Assembly (NCBI GenBank): GCA_040755535.1
Contig: JBFMAV010000011.1
Coordinates: forward strand, 1-64,000
Source: Aquabacter sp040755535
GTDB taxonomy: Bacteria > Pseudomonadota > Alphaproteobacteria > Rhizobiales > Xanthobacteraceae
Length of the DNA stretch: 64,000 bases
Reading direction: 5' to 3'
The translations under genes and the position numbers were made by a program. Positions 51,501 through 61,184 of the stretch are shown one piece after another. Under the pieces are notes generated by a model. The model saw nothing but the letters and a program-made list of their open reading frames with translations. It searched no databases and was not told the DNA's origin. Position 1 is the first letter of the stretch, and each line of letters opens with the position of its first letter.

Positions 51501-52034
51501 ATGGGTTCGTCTTCCGCCCTCGTCCCCCTGCGCCGGCTGGTCGGCTGGCTTTCCACCATCGCGCTCTGGATCTCAGGGGCGGGGCTGGTGGTGATGACCG
51601 GCTGCGTGCTGTGGCAGGTCATCGGCCGCTATCTCCTGAATGATTCCCCGAGCTGGACCGAACCCTTCTCGCTGCTGCTCATGAGCTGGTTCATCCTGCT
51701 CGGCGCGGCGGTCGGCGTGCGCGAGGGCAATCATCTCGGGTTCGAGATCGCGCTGCATTTCGCCTCGCCGCCCGTCCGGCGGCTGATGGAGGTGGTGACC
51801 GACCTTCTGGTCATGGCGTTCGGCGTGGCCATGGCCTGGTATGGCTGGTTCCTCGCCATGGGCACCTGGTCGGCCAAGATGGCGGGCGTGAACATCCCCC
51901 AGGGGGTCGATTATCTGCCCCTCACCGGCGGCGGCGCGCTGATCGCCCTGTTCTCTCTGGAAAAGCTGCTCGACCATCTGACCGCCCGCAAGGTGGAGGA
52001 CGTTCCCCTCCACGGCACCCACACGGTGGAGTGA
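51501..52034 (+). CDS. TRAP transporter small membrane subunit (DctQ family)
   Basis: A 177-residue protein with four transmembrane helices (near residues 20-45, 58-75, 95-118 and 140-160) and the DctQ pattern RYLLNDSPSWTEPFSLLLMSW. It complexes with the large subunit encoded seven bases downstream. The ATG at 51501 follows AGAGG; an upstream ATG (51450) is less likely. Confidence 0.9.
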   Translation: MGSSSALVPLRRLVGWLSTIALWISGAGLVVMTGCVLWQVIGRYLLNDSPSWTEPFSLLLMSWFILLGAAVGVREGNHLGFEIALHFASPPVRRLMEVVTDLLVMAFGVAMAWYGWFLAMGTWSAKMAGVNIPQGVDYLPLTGGGALIALFSLEKLLDHLTARKVEDVPLHGTHTVE

Positions 52035-52040
52035 CGCGCC

Positions 52041-53321
52041 ATGGCCATCACCGTTCTCTTCGGCGTCTTCACCGTCCTGCTGATCATCGGCATGCCGGTC
52101 GCCTTCTGCCTCGGCCTCGCCTCGCTGGCCACCGTGCTCTACATGGGCCTGCCGCCCATCGTGGTGTTCCAGCAGATCAATTCCGGCATGAATGCCTTTT
52201 CCATGCTGGCCATTCCCTTCTTCATCTTCGCCGGCGACCTGATGATGCGCGGCGGCATCGCCGACCGGCTCATCGGCATGGCGGCGGCGCTGATCGGCCA
52301 TCTGCGCGGCGGCCTCGGGCAGGTGAATGTGGTGGCCTCCACCCTGTTCGGCGGCATTTCCGGCTCGGCGGTGGCGGACGCCTCGGCGATCGGCGGCATC
52401 ATGATTCCGCAGATGGAAAAGCGCGGCTACGCCAAGGATTACGCGGTGAACGTCACCGTCACGTCCGCCATCATCGCGCTGATGATCCCGCCCTCCCACA
52501 ACATGATCATCTATTCGCTGGCGGGCGGCGGCACCATTTCCATCGCCGACCTGTTCACCGCCGGCATCCTGCCCGGTCTGCTTCTGGCGGCGGCGGTGAT
52601 GGTGACCGCCTATCTGGTGGCGCGCCGGCGCGGGTATCCGGCTGGCACATTTCCGGGTTGGAGCGGCGTTCTGCGCGCGGTGGTGGCGGCGGTCCCCGGC
52701 ATCATGCTCATCGGCATCATTTTCGGAGGCGTGCGCTCGGGCATCTTCACCGCGACGGAATCCTCCTGCATCGCGGTGGTCTATGCCCTGCTCGTGACGG
52801 TGCTGGTCTATCGCGAACTGGATCTCGCCGCCTTCTGGGAGGCAACGCTCGGGGCTGTGCGCACCACCGCCATGGTGCTGCTGGTGATCGGCACGGCGGG
52901 CGCCTTCGGCTGGCTCATGGCCTTCCTGCAGGTCCCCAAGGCCACCATCGAGCTGATGCAGTCGGTCTCCGACAACAAATACGTCATCCTGCTGCTCATC
53001 AACATCATCCTGCTGGTCCTCGGCACCTTCATGGACATGGCGCCGATGATCATCATCTGCACCCCCATCTTCCTGCCGCTGATCAAGGCCTTCGGCATCG
53101 ACCCGGTCCATTTCGGGGTGATCCTGATCCTGAATGCCGGCATCGGCCTCAATACGCCGCCGGTGGGCTCGGTGCTGTTCGTGGGATGTGCGGTGGGCAA
53201 GATTTCCATCGGCGAGGCCATGAAGACCATCTGGCCCTTCTATGGCGCCTCCATCGCGGTGCTGATGATCGTGACCTACGTCCCCGCCGTCTCCCTCTGG
53301 CTGCCCGCTCTGTTCCGCTGA
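52041..53321 (+). CDS. TRAP transporter large membrane subunit (DctM family)
   Basis: A 426-residue protein with about twelve hydrophobic segments and the DctM features PFFIFAGDLMMRGGIADRL (core FAGDLMMRGGIA), FGGISGSAVADASAIG and MIPPSHNMIIYS. It is the sodium-driven translocator that takes substrate from DctP. Length and organisation are normal, and it is followed after 37 bp by kduI. Confidence 0.94.
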   Translation: MAITVLFGVFTVLLIIGMPVAFCLGLASLATVLYMGLPPIVVFQQINSGMNAFSMLAIPFFIFAGDLMMRGGIADRLIGMAAALIGHLRGGLGQVNVVASTLFGGISGSAVADASAIGGIMIPQMEKRGYAKDYAVNVTVTSAIIALMIPPSHNMIIYSLAGGGTISIADLFTAGILPGLLLAAAVMVTAYLVARRRGYPAGTFPGWSGVLRAVVAAVPGIMLIGIIFGGVRSGIFTATESSCIAVVYALLVTVLVYRELDLAAFWEATLGAVRTTAMVLLVIGTAGAFGWLMAFLQVPKATIELMQSVSDNKYVILLLINIILLVLGTFMDMAPMIIICTPIFLPLIKAFGIDPVHFGVILILNAGIGLNTPPVGSVLFVGCAVGKISIGEAMKTIWPFYGASIAVLMIVTYVPAVSLWLPALFR

Positions 53322-53358
53322 GCGCGTGGCCCTTCCTTTTCATCTTAAGGATTTTCCC

Positions 53359-54198
53359 ATGATCACCGACGTGCGCCACGTGCATCACCCGGAAGCCGTG
53401 CGCTTCTTCGACACCGACGATCTGCGCGCCAATTTCCTCATCGAGGGCCTGTTCCACCCCGGCGCGGTGCGGCTCACCTATTCGCACATCGAACGGTTCG
53501 TGGTGGGCGGCGCGACGCCCGCCGGCACGCCGCTGAAGCTGGAGAGCGACAAGGCCACCATCGGCTCGCCCAACTTCCTCGACCGCCGCGAACTCGGCGT
53601 GTTCAACATCGGCGGGCCGGGCACGGTGACGGCGGACGGCGAGACCTTCGCGCTCGGCCATCGCGACGCGCTCTATGTGGCCATGGGCACGAAGGACGTG
53701 GTGTTCGCCTCGGATGACGCGGCGAACCCCGCGCGCTTCTATTTGCTCTCCACGCCCGCGCACGCCCGCTACACCAGCAAGGTGGTGAAGGTCTCCGAGG
53801 CCAAGCGCATGGAACTGGGCGACCAGGCCACCGCCAACAAGCGCACCATCTACCAGATGATCCACCCCGACGTGGTGACCTCCTGCCAACTGGTCATGGG
53901 CATGACCCAGCTCGCCGCCGGCAACATCTGGAACACCATGCCCTGCCACGTCCATGACCGCCGCTCGGAGGTCTATCTCTATTTCGACGTCGCCCCCGAC
54001 GCGCGCGTCATCCACATGATGGGCGAGCCCTCCGAGACCCGCCATCTGGTGGTGGCGGACGGCGAGGCGGTGCTCTCCCCGCCCTGGTCGATCCATTCCG
54101 GCGTCGGCACCCGCGCCTATACCTTCATCTGGGGTATGGGCGGCGACAATATCGACTATACGGACATGGACGTCGTCTCCATGGACACGCTGCGATGA
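53359..54198 (+). CDS. kduI: 5-keto-4-deoxyuronate isomerase
   Basis: A 279-residue cupin-fold isomerase that converts 5-keto-4-deoxyuronate to 2,5-diketo-3-deoxygluconate. The zinc ligands appear in MPCHVHDRRSEVYLYFD near residues 195-205 and WSIHSGVGT near residue 245, and the opening HVHHPEAVRFFDTDDLR is typical. AAGGA precedes the ATG at 53359. Its stop overlaps kduD by four bases, giving the classic kduI-kduD order. Confidence 0.96.
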   Translation: MITDVRHVHHPEAVRFFDTDDLRANFLIEGLFHPGAVRLTYSHIERFVVGGATPAGTPLKLESDKATIGSPNFLDRRELGVFNIGGPGTVTADGETFALGHRDALYVAMGTKDVVFASDDAANPARFYLLSTPAHARYTSKVVKVSEAKRMELGDQATANKRTIYQMIHPDVVTSCQLVMGMTQLAAGNIWNTMPCHVHDRRSEVYLYFDVAPDARVIHMMGEPSETRHLVVADGEAVLSPPWSIHSGVGTRAYTFIWGMGGDNIDYTDMDVVSMDTLR

Positions 54199-54947
54199 GC
54201 CCCTTCGACCTCTCGGGCAAGCGGGCGGTCGTCACCGGGGCCAATACCGGCCTTGGCCAGGCGATCGCGCTCGCCCTCGCGCAGGCGGGGGCGGACATCG
54301 TGGCGGTGGGCCGCTCCGCCATGGATGAGACCCGCGCGGCGGTGGAGGCGACGGGCGTCGGCTTCACCGAGATCCGGGCTGATCTCGGCTCGCTGGAGCC
54401 GGTCGCGCGCATCGTCGCGGAAGCGACCGCCGGCGGGCGGGTGGACATTCTCGTCAACAATGCCGGCATCATCCGCCGCGCGGACGCCATCGACTTTACC
54501 GAGGCCGATTGGGACGCGGTGATGGACGTCAACCTGAAGTCCGCCTTCTTCCTCACCCAGGCCTTCGCGCGCAGCTGGATCGCGGACGGGCAGGGCGGCA
54601 AGGTGATCAACATCGCCTCGCTCCTGTCCTTCCAGGGCGGCATCCGCATCCCGTCCTATACGGCGAGCAAGAGCGGCCTTGCCGGCCTCACGCGGCTGCT
54701 GGCCTGCGAATGGGCGGGCAAGGGCATCAATGTGAATGCCATCGCGCCCGGCTATTTCGTCACCAACAACACCGAGGCGCTGCGCGCCGACCCCAAGCGC
54801 AACGCCGATATCCTGGCGCGCATTCCCGCCGGGCATTGGGGCGAGCCTTCGGAACTCGGCGGCGCGGCGGTGTTCCTCGCCTCGCCGGCTGCGTCCTATG
54901 TCCATGGCGTGGTGCTGCCGGTGGATGGCGGCTGGCTCGCGCGCTAG
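54195..54947 (+). CDS. kduD: 2-dehydro-3-deoxy-D-gluconate 5-dehydrogenase
   Basis: A 250-residue short-chain dehydrogenase with the nucleotide motif TGANTGLGQA near residue 15, NNAG near residue 90 and the catalytic SYTASKSG with Ser upstream. It reduces the KduI product to 2-keto-3-deoxygluconate, where the unsaturated and saturated uronate routes meet. It is translationally coupled to kduI. Confidence 0.94.
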   Translation: MSPFDLSGKRAVVTGANTGLGQAIALALAQAGADIVAVGRSAMDETRAAVEATGVGFTEIRADLGSLEPVARIVAEATAGGRVDILVNNAGIIRRADAIDFTEADWDAVMDVNLKSAFFLTQAFARSWIADGQGGKVINIASLLSFQGGIRIPSYTASKSGLAGLTRLLACEWAGKGINVNAIAPGYFVTNNTEALRADPKRNADILARIPAGHWGEPSELGGAAVFLASPAASYVHGVVLPVDGGWLAR

Positions 54948-55060
54948 AGCATGCGCCGATCAGCCTGCACCGCAGGCTGGTCGGATCACGCATTCTCTTT
55001 CCATTGGTAGAGGGCGATTCACCCATCAGATGGATTCCATCTGATGGGATCGCGCTCTGA
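54946..55060. repeat. Composite palindromic intergenic element (RIME-like)
   Basis: The gap between kduD and kdgF consists almost wholly of palindromes. AGAGC near the left end mirrors GCTCT at 55053-55057. Inside are an 8-bp stem CAGCCTGC/GCAGGCTG (54961-54979) and a perfect 27-base palindrome with 13-base arms centred on 55035 (arm CCCATCAGATGGA). The layout is that of the mosaic elements repeated in Hyphomicrobiales genomes; no other copy is in this window. Confidence 0.6.
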
Positions 55061-55071
55061 AGGAGAACATC

Positions 55072-55419
55072 ATGTCCCAGAAGGGCCAGTATTTCGGCTT
55101 CGCCGACACCACGACGCTCGAACAGGTGACGCCCAATGTGGAGCGGCAGATCCTGACCTATAATGACGAGATCATGCTGGTGCGGGTCATCTGCACCGAG
55201 GCGGGTCCCTGCGGCGTGTTCCACGACCATCCCCATGTGCAGATCACGTCGGTGGAAAGCGGCGTGTTCGACATCACCGTGGACGGCAAGACCGCGCGGC
55301 TGAAGGCCGGCGACAGCTTCTATGTCCCCTCCGGCCTCTGGCACGGCGCCCAGTGCATCGAGCCCGGCGTGCTGGTGGACGTGTTCACGCCCATGCGGCA
55401 GGAATTCGTCGCGGAGTGA
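55072..55419 (+). CDS. kdgF: KdgF-type cupin (unsaturated uronate ketonisation)
   Basis: A 115-residue single cupin. KdgF speeds conversion of 4,5-unsaturated monouronates to the linear keto form used by KduI. Metal ligands are seen in FHDHPHVQ (near residues 50-57) and WHG (near residue 92). The C-terminal run VDVFTPMRQ places Asp, Phe and Arg in the spacing of the KdgF catalytic residues. AAGGAG precedes the ATG. Position directly after kduI-kduD supports the call. Confidence 0.87.
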   Translation: MSQKGQYFGFADTTTLEQVTPNVERQILTYNDEIMLVRVICTEAGPCGVFHDHPHVQITSVESGVFDITVDGKTARLKAGDSFYVPSGLWHGAQCIEPGVLVDVFTPMRQEFVAE

Positions 55420-55516
55420 GGATGCGGCGGGCGCGTTGACCCGCGTCCCGTCCCGACGGGTGGAAAAGCGCGTCCAAAACTGAGACAGTCTCCCCCGATC
55501 CGAGCGGGAGGGACAA

Positions 55517-57322
55517 ATGGTCAAGGCGACGTCCGATGCCTCGAAGCCCGAGGGACTCACGGAGCCCTCGCGCCGGGACCTCTTCACCTCCGGTGCCGCG
55601 CTTCTCGGGGCGAGCCTCCTGCCGAAAATAGCGCAAGCCGGCGACATGCCGACCCGCGCGCCGGCGCCGCTGAAGGCGCCGGAATCCCCGCCGGGCGGCT
55701 ACAACATCCTGTTCATCCTGGTGGACCAGGAGCACTTCTTCGAGGACTGGCCGTTCCCGGTGCCGGGTCGCGAATGGATCAAGGCCAACGGCATCACCTT
55801 CACCAACCATCAGGCCGCGTCCTGCGTGTGCTCGCCGGCCCGTTCGACGGTCTATACCGGCCACCACATCCCCCAGACGGGCATCTACGACAACGCCAAT
55901 TCCCTGTGGCAGGCGGACATGTCCACGGACGTGAAGACCGTGGGCCACCGCCTCGCGCAACTGGGCTATCACGCCACCTACCAGGGCAAGTGGCACCTCT
56001 CCGTCAATCTCGACCAGGTGGCCCATGCCATCGACGCGCCGCTGCTGGAATATCGCAAGATCATCGAGAGCTACGGCTTCGACGACTTCTTCGGCGTTGG
56101 CGACATCAACGACCGGACCTTGGGCGGCTACAATTACGACGACACCACCACCGCCTTCGTGACGCGCTGGCTCCGCACCAAGGGGCTGGAGATGAGCAAG
56201 GAGGGCAAGCCCTGGTACCTGGCGGTGAATTTCGTCAATCCGCACGACGTGATGTTCATCAATTCCGACCTTCCCGGCCAGACGGTTCAGGGCAAGCGTT
56301 CGTCCATGCCCATCGCCCGCGCGCCGGACAATGAACTTTATGCCGCGACCTGGGACGTGCCTTTGCCGTCCACCCGCACCCAGCCCTTCAACGCGCCCGG
56401 CCGCCCGCCCGCGCAGCACACCTATCAGGAGGTGATCGACCTGCTGGTCGGAGAGTGGCCAGACGAGGATCGCCGCTGGCGGGTGCTCCAGAACTACTAT
56501 TTCAACTGCATCCGCGATTGCGATATCCAGGTGACGCGCGTGCTGGAGGCCATCAGGGCCAACGGCATGTCGGACAACACCATCATCGTGTTCACGGCCG
56601 ACCATGGCGAACTGGGCGGCCATCATCAGATGCGCGGCAAGGGCAATTGCACCTACCGCCAGCAGACCCATCTGCCGCTGATGATCGTCCATCCCGCCTA
56701 TCCCGGTGGCCTGACCTGCGATGCCGTCACGTCCCAGGTGGACTTGACCCCCACCATCCTGGCGCTCACCGGCGCTCCGCCGGAAAAGCTGAAGCAGGTG
56801 GGTAGCGGCCTGCCGGGCCATGATTTCTCGAAGCTCCTCGGCGCCCCGAGCAATGCCAAGGCGGATACGCTGCGGCCGGGCTCGCTGTTCTGCTACAATA
56901 TGTTGAGCTACCAGGATGCCCGCTGGGCCAAGCACTTCGATGTGCGCTCCAGCGGCATGACCCAGGCCCAGACCATCGCGGCCATGAAGGCCAACCCGCC
57001 GGACTTCAAGCTGCGCTGCTCCATCCGCAGCGTGTTCGACGGCCGCTACCGCTTCTCGCGCTATTTCTCGCCGGAGGGCTTCAACACGCCCGGCACCTGG
57101 GAGGAATTGACCGCCAAGAACGACCTCGAACTCTATGACCTGCAGAATGATCCGGAGGAAGTGGACAACCTCGCCATGTCGGGCAAGGCGTCGCGCGAGA
57201 TGATCATGTCCCTGAACGCCAAGCTCAACGGTCTCATCGCCGCCGAAGTGGGCGTGGACGACGGCAGCTTCATGCCATTCAAGGACGGGCAATGGATCTT
57301 TCCGTCCGCCAGCGAACGGTGA
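55517..57322 (+). CDS. Sulfatase (type I, formylglycine-dependent), Tat-exported
   Basis: A 601-residue sulfatase. The N terminus has a twin-arginine signal (SRRDLFTSGAALLGASLLP, cleavage after AQAG). The cysteine to be converted to formylglycine is Cys105 in CSPAR, with the supporting TG motif; the early metal site reads LVDQE, and the second metal site ADHGELGGHH lies near residue 360. It removes sulfate from an organic ester in the periplasm. It follows kdgF by 97 bp on the same strand, so a sulfated uronide is conceivable, but choline-type or aryl sulfates are equally possible. Confidence 0.88.
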   Translation: MVKATSDASKPEGLTEPSRRDLFTSGAALLGASLLPKIAQAGDMPTRAPAPLKAPESPPGGYNILFILVDQEHFFEDWPFPVPGREWIKANGITFTNHQAASCVCSPARSTVYTGHHIPQTGIYDNANSLWQADMSTDVKTVGHRLAQLGYHATYQGKWHLSVNLDQVAHAIDAPLLEYRKIIESYGFDDFFGVGDINDRTLGGYNYDDTTTAFVTRWLRTKGLEMSKEGKPWYLAVNFVNPHDVMFINSDLPGQTVQGKRSSMPIARAPDNELYAATWDVPLPSTRTQPFNAPGRPPAQHTYQEVIDLLVGEWPDEDRRWRVLQNYYFNCIRDCDIQVTRVLEAIRANGMSDNTIIVFTADHGELGGHHQMRGKGNCTYRQQTHLPLMIVHPAYPGGLTCDAVTSQVDLTPTILALTGAPPEKLKQVGSGLPGHDFSKLLGAPSNAKADTLRPGSLFCYNMLSYQDARWAKHFDVRSSGMTQAQTIAAMKANPPDFKLRCSIRSVFDGRYRFSRYFSPEGFNTPGTWEELTAKNDLELYDLQNDPEEVDNLAMSGKASREMIMSLNAKLNGLIAAEVGVDDGSFMPFKDGQWIFPSASER

Positions 57323-57435
57323 CGCAAAGGGCCGGCCGCGTGCCGGCCTCCAAGAGGCGTGAAGGTGTTGTGTTCACTTCTCGGGGCGGCGGCCCGCCTC
57401 GTGCTTGGCCGCGCGGATTGCCGTGCTCGGATGCT

Positions 57436-59118
57436 TTACGCCGCGCGCAGGCCGGCGATGAAATCGCCCACTTCGTCCTTGAGCTGATGGGCTTGAACCG
57501 ACAAGGATTTCGACAGCGACATCAATTGCTCTGACGCGGCGCCCGTGCTTGAGGCGGCATGGCTCACGCCCCCGATATTGAGGGAGACCTCTTCCGTGCG
57601 CTGAGCGGCGCGGTGGGTGTTCTGCGCGATTTCCCGCGTCGCGCCGCCTTGCTGTTCGACCGCGCTCGCCACCGCCGAGGAGATGTTCTGAACGTCGTCG
57701 ATGGTGGCGGAAATCTGCGCGATTGAATCCACGGTCAGTGTCGTTGCGGATTGGATTTCCGTGATCCTCTGGTGGATGTCGTCGGTCGCCTTGGCGGTCT
57801 GGGCGGCCAATTCCTTCACTTCCGCCGCCACGACGCTGAATCCCCGGCCCGCCTCTCCCGCGCGGGCCGCTTCGATCGTGGCATTGAGCGCGAGCAGATT
57901 GGTCTGCGACGCAATCGCCTTGATCAGTTCGATGACCTGGCCAATGGCGCTCGCCGAGCGCATCAGTTGCTGGATGTTCGCATCGGTGTGGACCGCATGG
58001 GCGGCGGCCTGGGTGGCGATTTCCGAGGAATGGGTGACTTTCCCGCAGATGTCCTGCACGGAGGTGGCCAGTTCTTCGGTGGCGGAGGCCACCGTCTGCA
58101 CATTCGAAAGAGAGTCCGCCGCCGCTGCCGAGACGGTCTGGGCCTGTCGCTTGGTTTCTTCCGCGGATGCGGACAAATTCTGCGCGGCCATCTGCACCTC
58201 GTTGGAGGTGGCGACGAACCGGGCCGCAAGCTGCCCCATGGAGGTCTCAAAGCGTTCGGCGATGGCGGCCCGTTCCTCAATGAGGCGCGCGGCATTGCGC
58301 TGCTCCACCCTTTCCTGCTCCGCGTGAAGCCGTTCGGCTTCCAGCAGACCCAGGCGGAACGTCTCAAGTCCGCGCGCCAGATCGCCGATTTCATCGCGCC
58401 GATGCTGAGCGGGAATCTCCACGTCGAGCTGGTGCGAGGTCAGCTGCGCGACATTCTCCACAGCACGCCCGAGCGGCCGGGTGATGCCGATCACCACCCC
58501 CAGGCCGCAGGCCAAAATCGTGAGCAGCAGCGCGGCGGCGCTGATCAGGAGCAAAATCGACGTTTGGCCGATGGTGCTCGCGGCCTCCGCTTCGTTCCTT
58601 TGCGTGAACGCGTTCGCAAATTCCACGGCATCGTCGATCGTGACGCGGTGCAGTTCGAACGCCTTGTCGAGCTCGCGCAGGGCCTCTTTGGCCTTGCCCA
58701 TGTTGCCGGAGAGCAAAGCGGGGAAGAAGGTCTCAATCCCGACATTCCAGAACCGGTCCGATTCAGAGGAGATGACGTTGATCTTTGCGGCGACCTCAGG
58801 GGGAATATCCGCTGCCGCCCAATAATGGATCCGGTCGGTGAAGTCGGCGTTCAATTTCTTGAAGGTCCGATAATAGTCCCGCGCCTTCTCCGGGTGGCTT
58901 TCAGCGAGATGCGCCGCCAGCAGCGCCTCGACCGCGAACATGGGCGGCGGCAGAATGTCGGCAATCAGGTCTTTGCCGAAAATGATGTTTTCGTAGCTCT
59001 TGCTGCCGATCTTGGTTCGGTTGAACCCGGAAATGGCGAGCACGGCGGTAACGCCCATCACGATGACAAGGATCGTGCTGGCGATTGCCGTCCAATGGGA
59101 CATTCGAAGCTTGAGCAT
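57436..59118 (-). CDS. Membrane-bound methyl-accepting chemotaxis protein
   Basis: A 560-residue chemoreceptor. Transmembrane helices near residues 10-30 and 190-212 flank a periplasmic helical ligand domain of the four-helix-bundle type. A HAMP domain (RPLGRAVENVAQLTSHQLDV) and a long cytoplasmic coiled coil with the tip IASQTNLLALNATIEAARAGE (core SQTNLLALNATIEAARAGE) follow. No che genes are nearby, so it works with a core pathway elsewhere. The start at 59118 has no clear ribosome site; an ATG five codons later is possible. Confidence 0.92.
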   Translation of the reverse strand: MLKLRMSHWTAIASTILVIVMGVTAVLAISGFNRTKIGSKSYENIIFGKDLIADILPPPMFAVEALLAAHLAESHPEKARDYYRTFKKLNADFTDRIHYWAAADIPPEVAAKINVISSESDRFWNVGIETFFPALLSGNMGKAKEALRELDKAFELHRVTIDDAVEFANAFTQRNEAEAASTIGQTSILLLISAAALLLTILACGLGVVIGITRPLGRAVENVAQLTSHQLDVEIPAQHRRDEIGDLARGLETFRLGLLEAERLHAEQERVEQRNAARLIEERAAIAERFETSMGQLAARFVATSNEVQMAAQNLSASAEETKRQAQTVSAAAADSLSNVQTVASATEELATSVQDICGKVTHSSEIATQAAAHAVHTDANIQQLMRSASAIGQVIELIKAIASQTNLLALNATIEAARAGEAGRGFSVVAAEVKELAAQTAKATDDIHQRITEIQSATTLTVDSIAQISATIDDVQNISSAVASAVEQQGGATREIAQNTHRAAQRTEEVSLNIGGVSHAASSTGAASEQLMSLSKSLSVQAHQLKDEVGDFIAGLRAA

Positions 59119-59375
59119 GACCGGAGCCGCTGAGGATAAATACCGGCCGGCTTTATATCAGCTGGAACTGTCCTACAGGTTGCGGGGCGCGGGGTTTTGT
59201 ATCCAGAATGGGCGGTCAGCCGTTCCAGATTGGGACATTCTGGGACCGCTTTCCCGGCAAGACCGTCGCCCCGGCGCGACGCCCGGGTTCTGGTGATCCT
59301 CCCTCACCCTGACCGTCAATCCCGAGCGGAATGGCCGGCCCGAGGGGCCGACCCTTCTGTATGGCGGGGACCGCC

Positions 59376-60710
59376 TCACTCCTTCGGGCGGTTGTCCACC
59401 ACGCGCTTGGCCTTGCCCATGGAGCGTTCGAGGGTGCCCGGCGGCTGGATGGTGACGCGGGTGGTGACGCCCACCGTCGCCTTGATGCGGTGGATCAGGC
59501 GCTCGGCATGGGCGATGAGCCCCTCGCCGTCCCAATGCTCCTCGCGGGCCTCCGCATGGATGGTCATCTCGTCCATCCGGCCCTTGCGGGTCAGCTCGAT
59601 CTGGAAATGGCCGGCGCACCATTCGGTGGCGAGCAGCGCCTCCTCGATCTGGGTGGGGAACACATTGACGCCGCGCAGGATCATCATGTCGTCCGAGCGG
59701 CCCGTCACCTTCTGCATGCGCCGCATGCCGGGACGCGCCGTGCCGGGCAGGAGGCGCGTGAGGTCGCGGGTGCGATAGCGGATGACCGGGAAGGCTTCCT
59801 TGGTCAGCGAGGTGAAGACCAGCTCGCCCTCCGACCCCTCGGGCAAGACCTCGCCGGTCTCGGGATCGATGATCTCGGGATAGAAATGATCTTCCCAGAT
59901 GTGCAGGCCGTCCTTGGTCTCCACGCATTCCTGCGCGACGCCGGGGCCGATGACTTCCGAAAGGCCGTAAATGTCGGTGGCATCCAGCGCGAAGGCGCGC
60001 TCGATTTCCTGGCGCATGGAATTGGTCCAGGGCTCGGCGCCGAAGATCCCGTATTTGAGCGAGCTTTCGCGCGGGTCCAGCCCGGCTTTCGCGAACCCGT
60101 CCTGGATCGCGAGCATATAGCTCGGCGTCACCATGATGACCTCGGGCTTGAAGTCGGTGATGAGCTGAACCTGGCGCTCGGTCATGCCGCCGGACATGGG
60201 AATGACCGTGCAGCCGAGCCGCTCCGCGCCATAATGGGCGCCGAGGCCGCCGGTGAACAGGCCATAGCCATAGGCCACATGCACCATCATGCCGGGGCGC
60301 GCGCCCGCCGCGCGGATCGAGCGGGCCATCACGCTCGCCCACATGTCAATGTCGGCGGCGGTATAGCCGACCACGATGGGCTTGCCCGTGGTGCCCGAGG
60401 AGCCATGGATGCGCGCCAGCTTCTCGCGCGGCACCGCGAACAGGCCGAAGGGATAATTGTCCCGCAGGTCCTTCTTCACCGTGAAGGGGAATTTGGCGAG
60501 GTCCGACAGGTCCTTGAAGTCGTCGGGATGGACCCCGGCCGCGTCGAACTGCGCGCGATAGTGCGGCACATTCTCATAGGCATGCTTCAGCGACCAGGCG
60601 AGGCGCTGGCGCTGGAGCGCCATGATCTCGTCGCGGGAGGCGCGCTCGGCGGCGTCGAGGCCGTTCTTCACATCGCCATCGAAGCTCTTGGCTGCGGGCA
60701 CCATGTTCAT
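59376..60710 (-). CDS. paaK: Phenylacetate-CoA ligase
   Basis: A 444-residue AMP-forming ligase that activates phenylacetate as the first step of its aerobic degradation. The ATP-binding P-loop IHGSSGTTGKP lies near residue 101, with family blocks IFGAEPWTNSMR, YGLSEVIGPGVAQEC and RTRDLT, and the C-terminal lysine in GKAKRVVD. Length and sequence are typical of PaaK. GGAGGAGACG precedes the start. It ends a minus-strand cluster paaG-paaI-paaK. Confidence 0.96.
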   Translation of the reverse strand: MNMVPAAKSFDGDVKNGLDAAERASRDEIMALQRQRLAWSLKHAYENVPHYRAQFDAAGVHPDDFKDLSDLAKFPFTVKKDLRDNYPFGLFAVPREKLARIHGSSGTTGKPIVVGYTAADIDMWASVMARSIRAAGARPGMMVHVAYGYGLFTGGLGAHYGAERLGCTVIPMSGGMTERQVQLITDFKPEVIMVTPSYMLAIQDGFAKAGLDPRESSLKYGIFGAEPWTNSMRQEIERAFALDATDIYGLSEVIGPGVAQECVETKDGLHIWEDHFYPEIIDPETGEVLPEGSEGELVFTSLTKEAFPVIRYRTRDLTRLLPGTARPGMRRMQKVTGRSDDMMILRGVNVFPTQIEEALLATEWCAGHFQIELTRKGRMDEMTIHAEAREEHWDGEGLIAHAERLIHRIKATVGVTTRVTIQPPGTLERSMGKAKRVVDNRPKE

Positions 60711-60722
60711 CGTCTCCTCCGC

Positions 60723-61184
60723 TCAACCTTTTGTCTTTTCATCTTGCGGGATGATCGCGCCGCCAATGGCGCGCGAATGGCCCCGAAATTCCGCGATCAG
60801 GACGCCGTCCTGGGTCACGCTCACATCATAGATGCCGGATCGCCCGGCGCGCGTGACCTCGCGGGCAGTGGCGATGAGCTCATGGCCCCGCCGGCCGGGG
60901 CGCAGGAAGCTGATGGAGCAATGCGCCGCCACCGTGCGCTCGTCATAGGTGTTGCAGGCAAAAGCGAAGGCGCTGTCGGCCAGCGCGAAGATGAAGCCGC
61001 CATGGGCCGTGCCGTGGCCGTTCACCATATGGTCGCCAAGCCGCATGGCGAGCACCGCACGGCCAGGCGCGATCTCGCGGATTTCGACGCCGAGGCCTTG
61101 GCTCGCCCCGTCCGTGACCCACATGGTCTCGGCACACAGCCGCGCGGTCTCCTCGGGCGAGCGAAGGCTGTCCACGGCGCTCAT
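60723..61184 (-). CDS. paaI: Phenylacetate pathway thioesterase PaaI
   Basis: A 153-residue hotdog-fold thioesterase. The opening of the fold and the HGTAHGGFIFALADSAFAFACN block (core GHGTAHGGFIFALADSAFAF) with the catalytic Asp are visible. PaaI clears dead-end CoA esters from the phenylacetate route. The start at 61184 overlaps the paaG stop (ATGA). It lies 12 bp before paaK. Confidence 0.93.
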   Translation of the reverse strand: MSAVDSLRSPEETARLCAETMWVTDGASQGLGVEIREIAPGRAVLAMRLGDHMVNGHGTAHGGFIFALADSAFAFACNTYDERTVAAHCSISFLRPGRRGHELIATAREVTRAGRSGIYDVSVTQDGVLIAEFRGHSRAIGGAIIPQDEKTKG

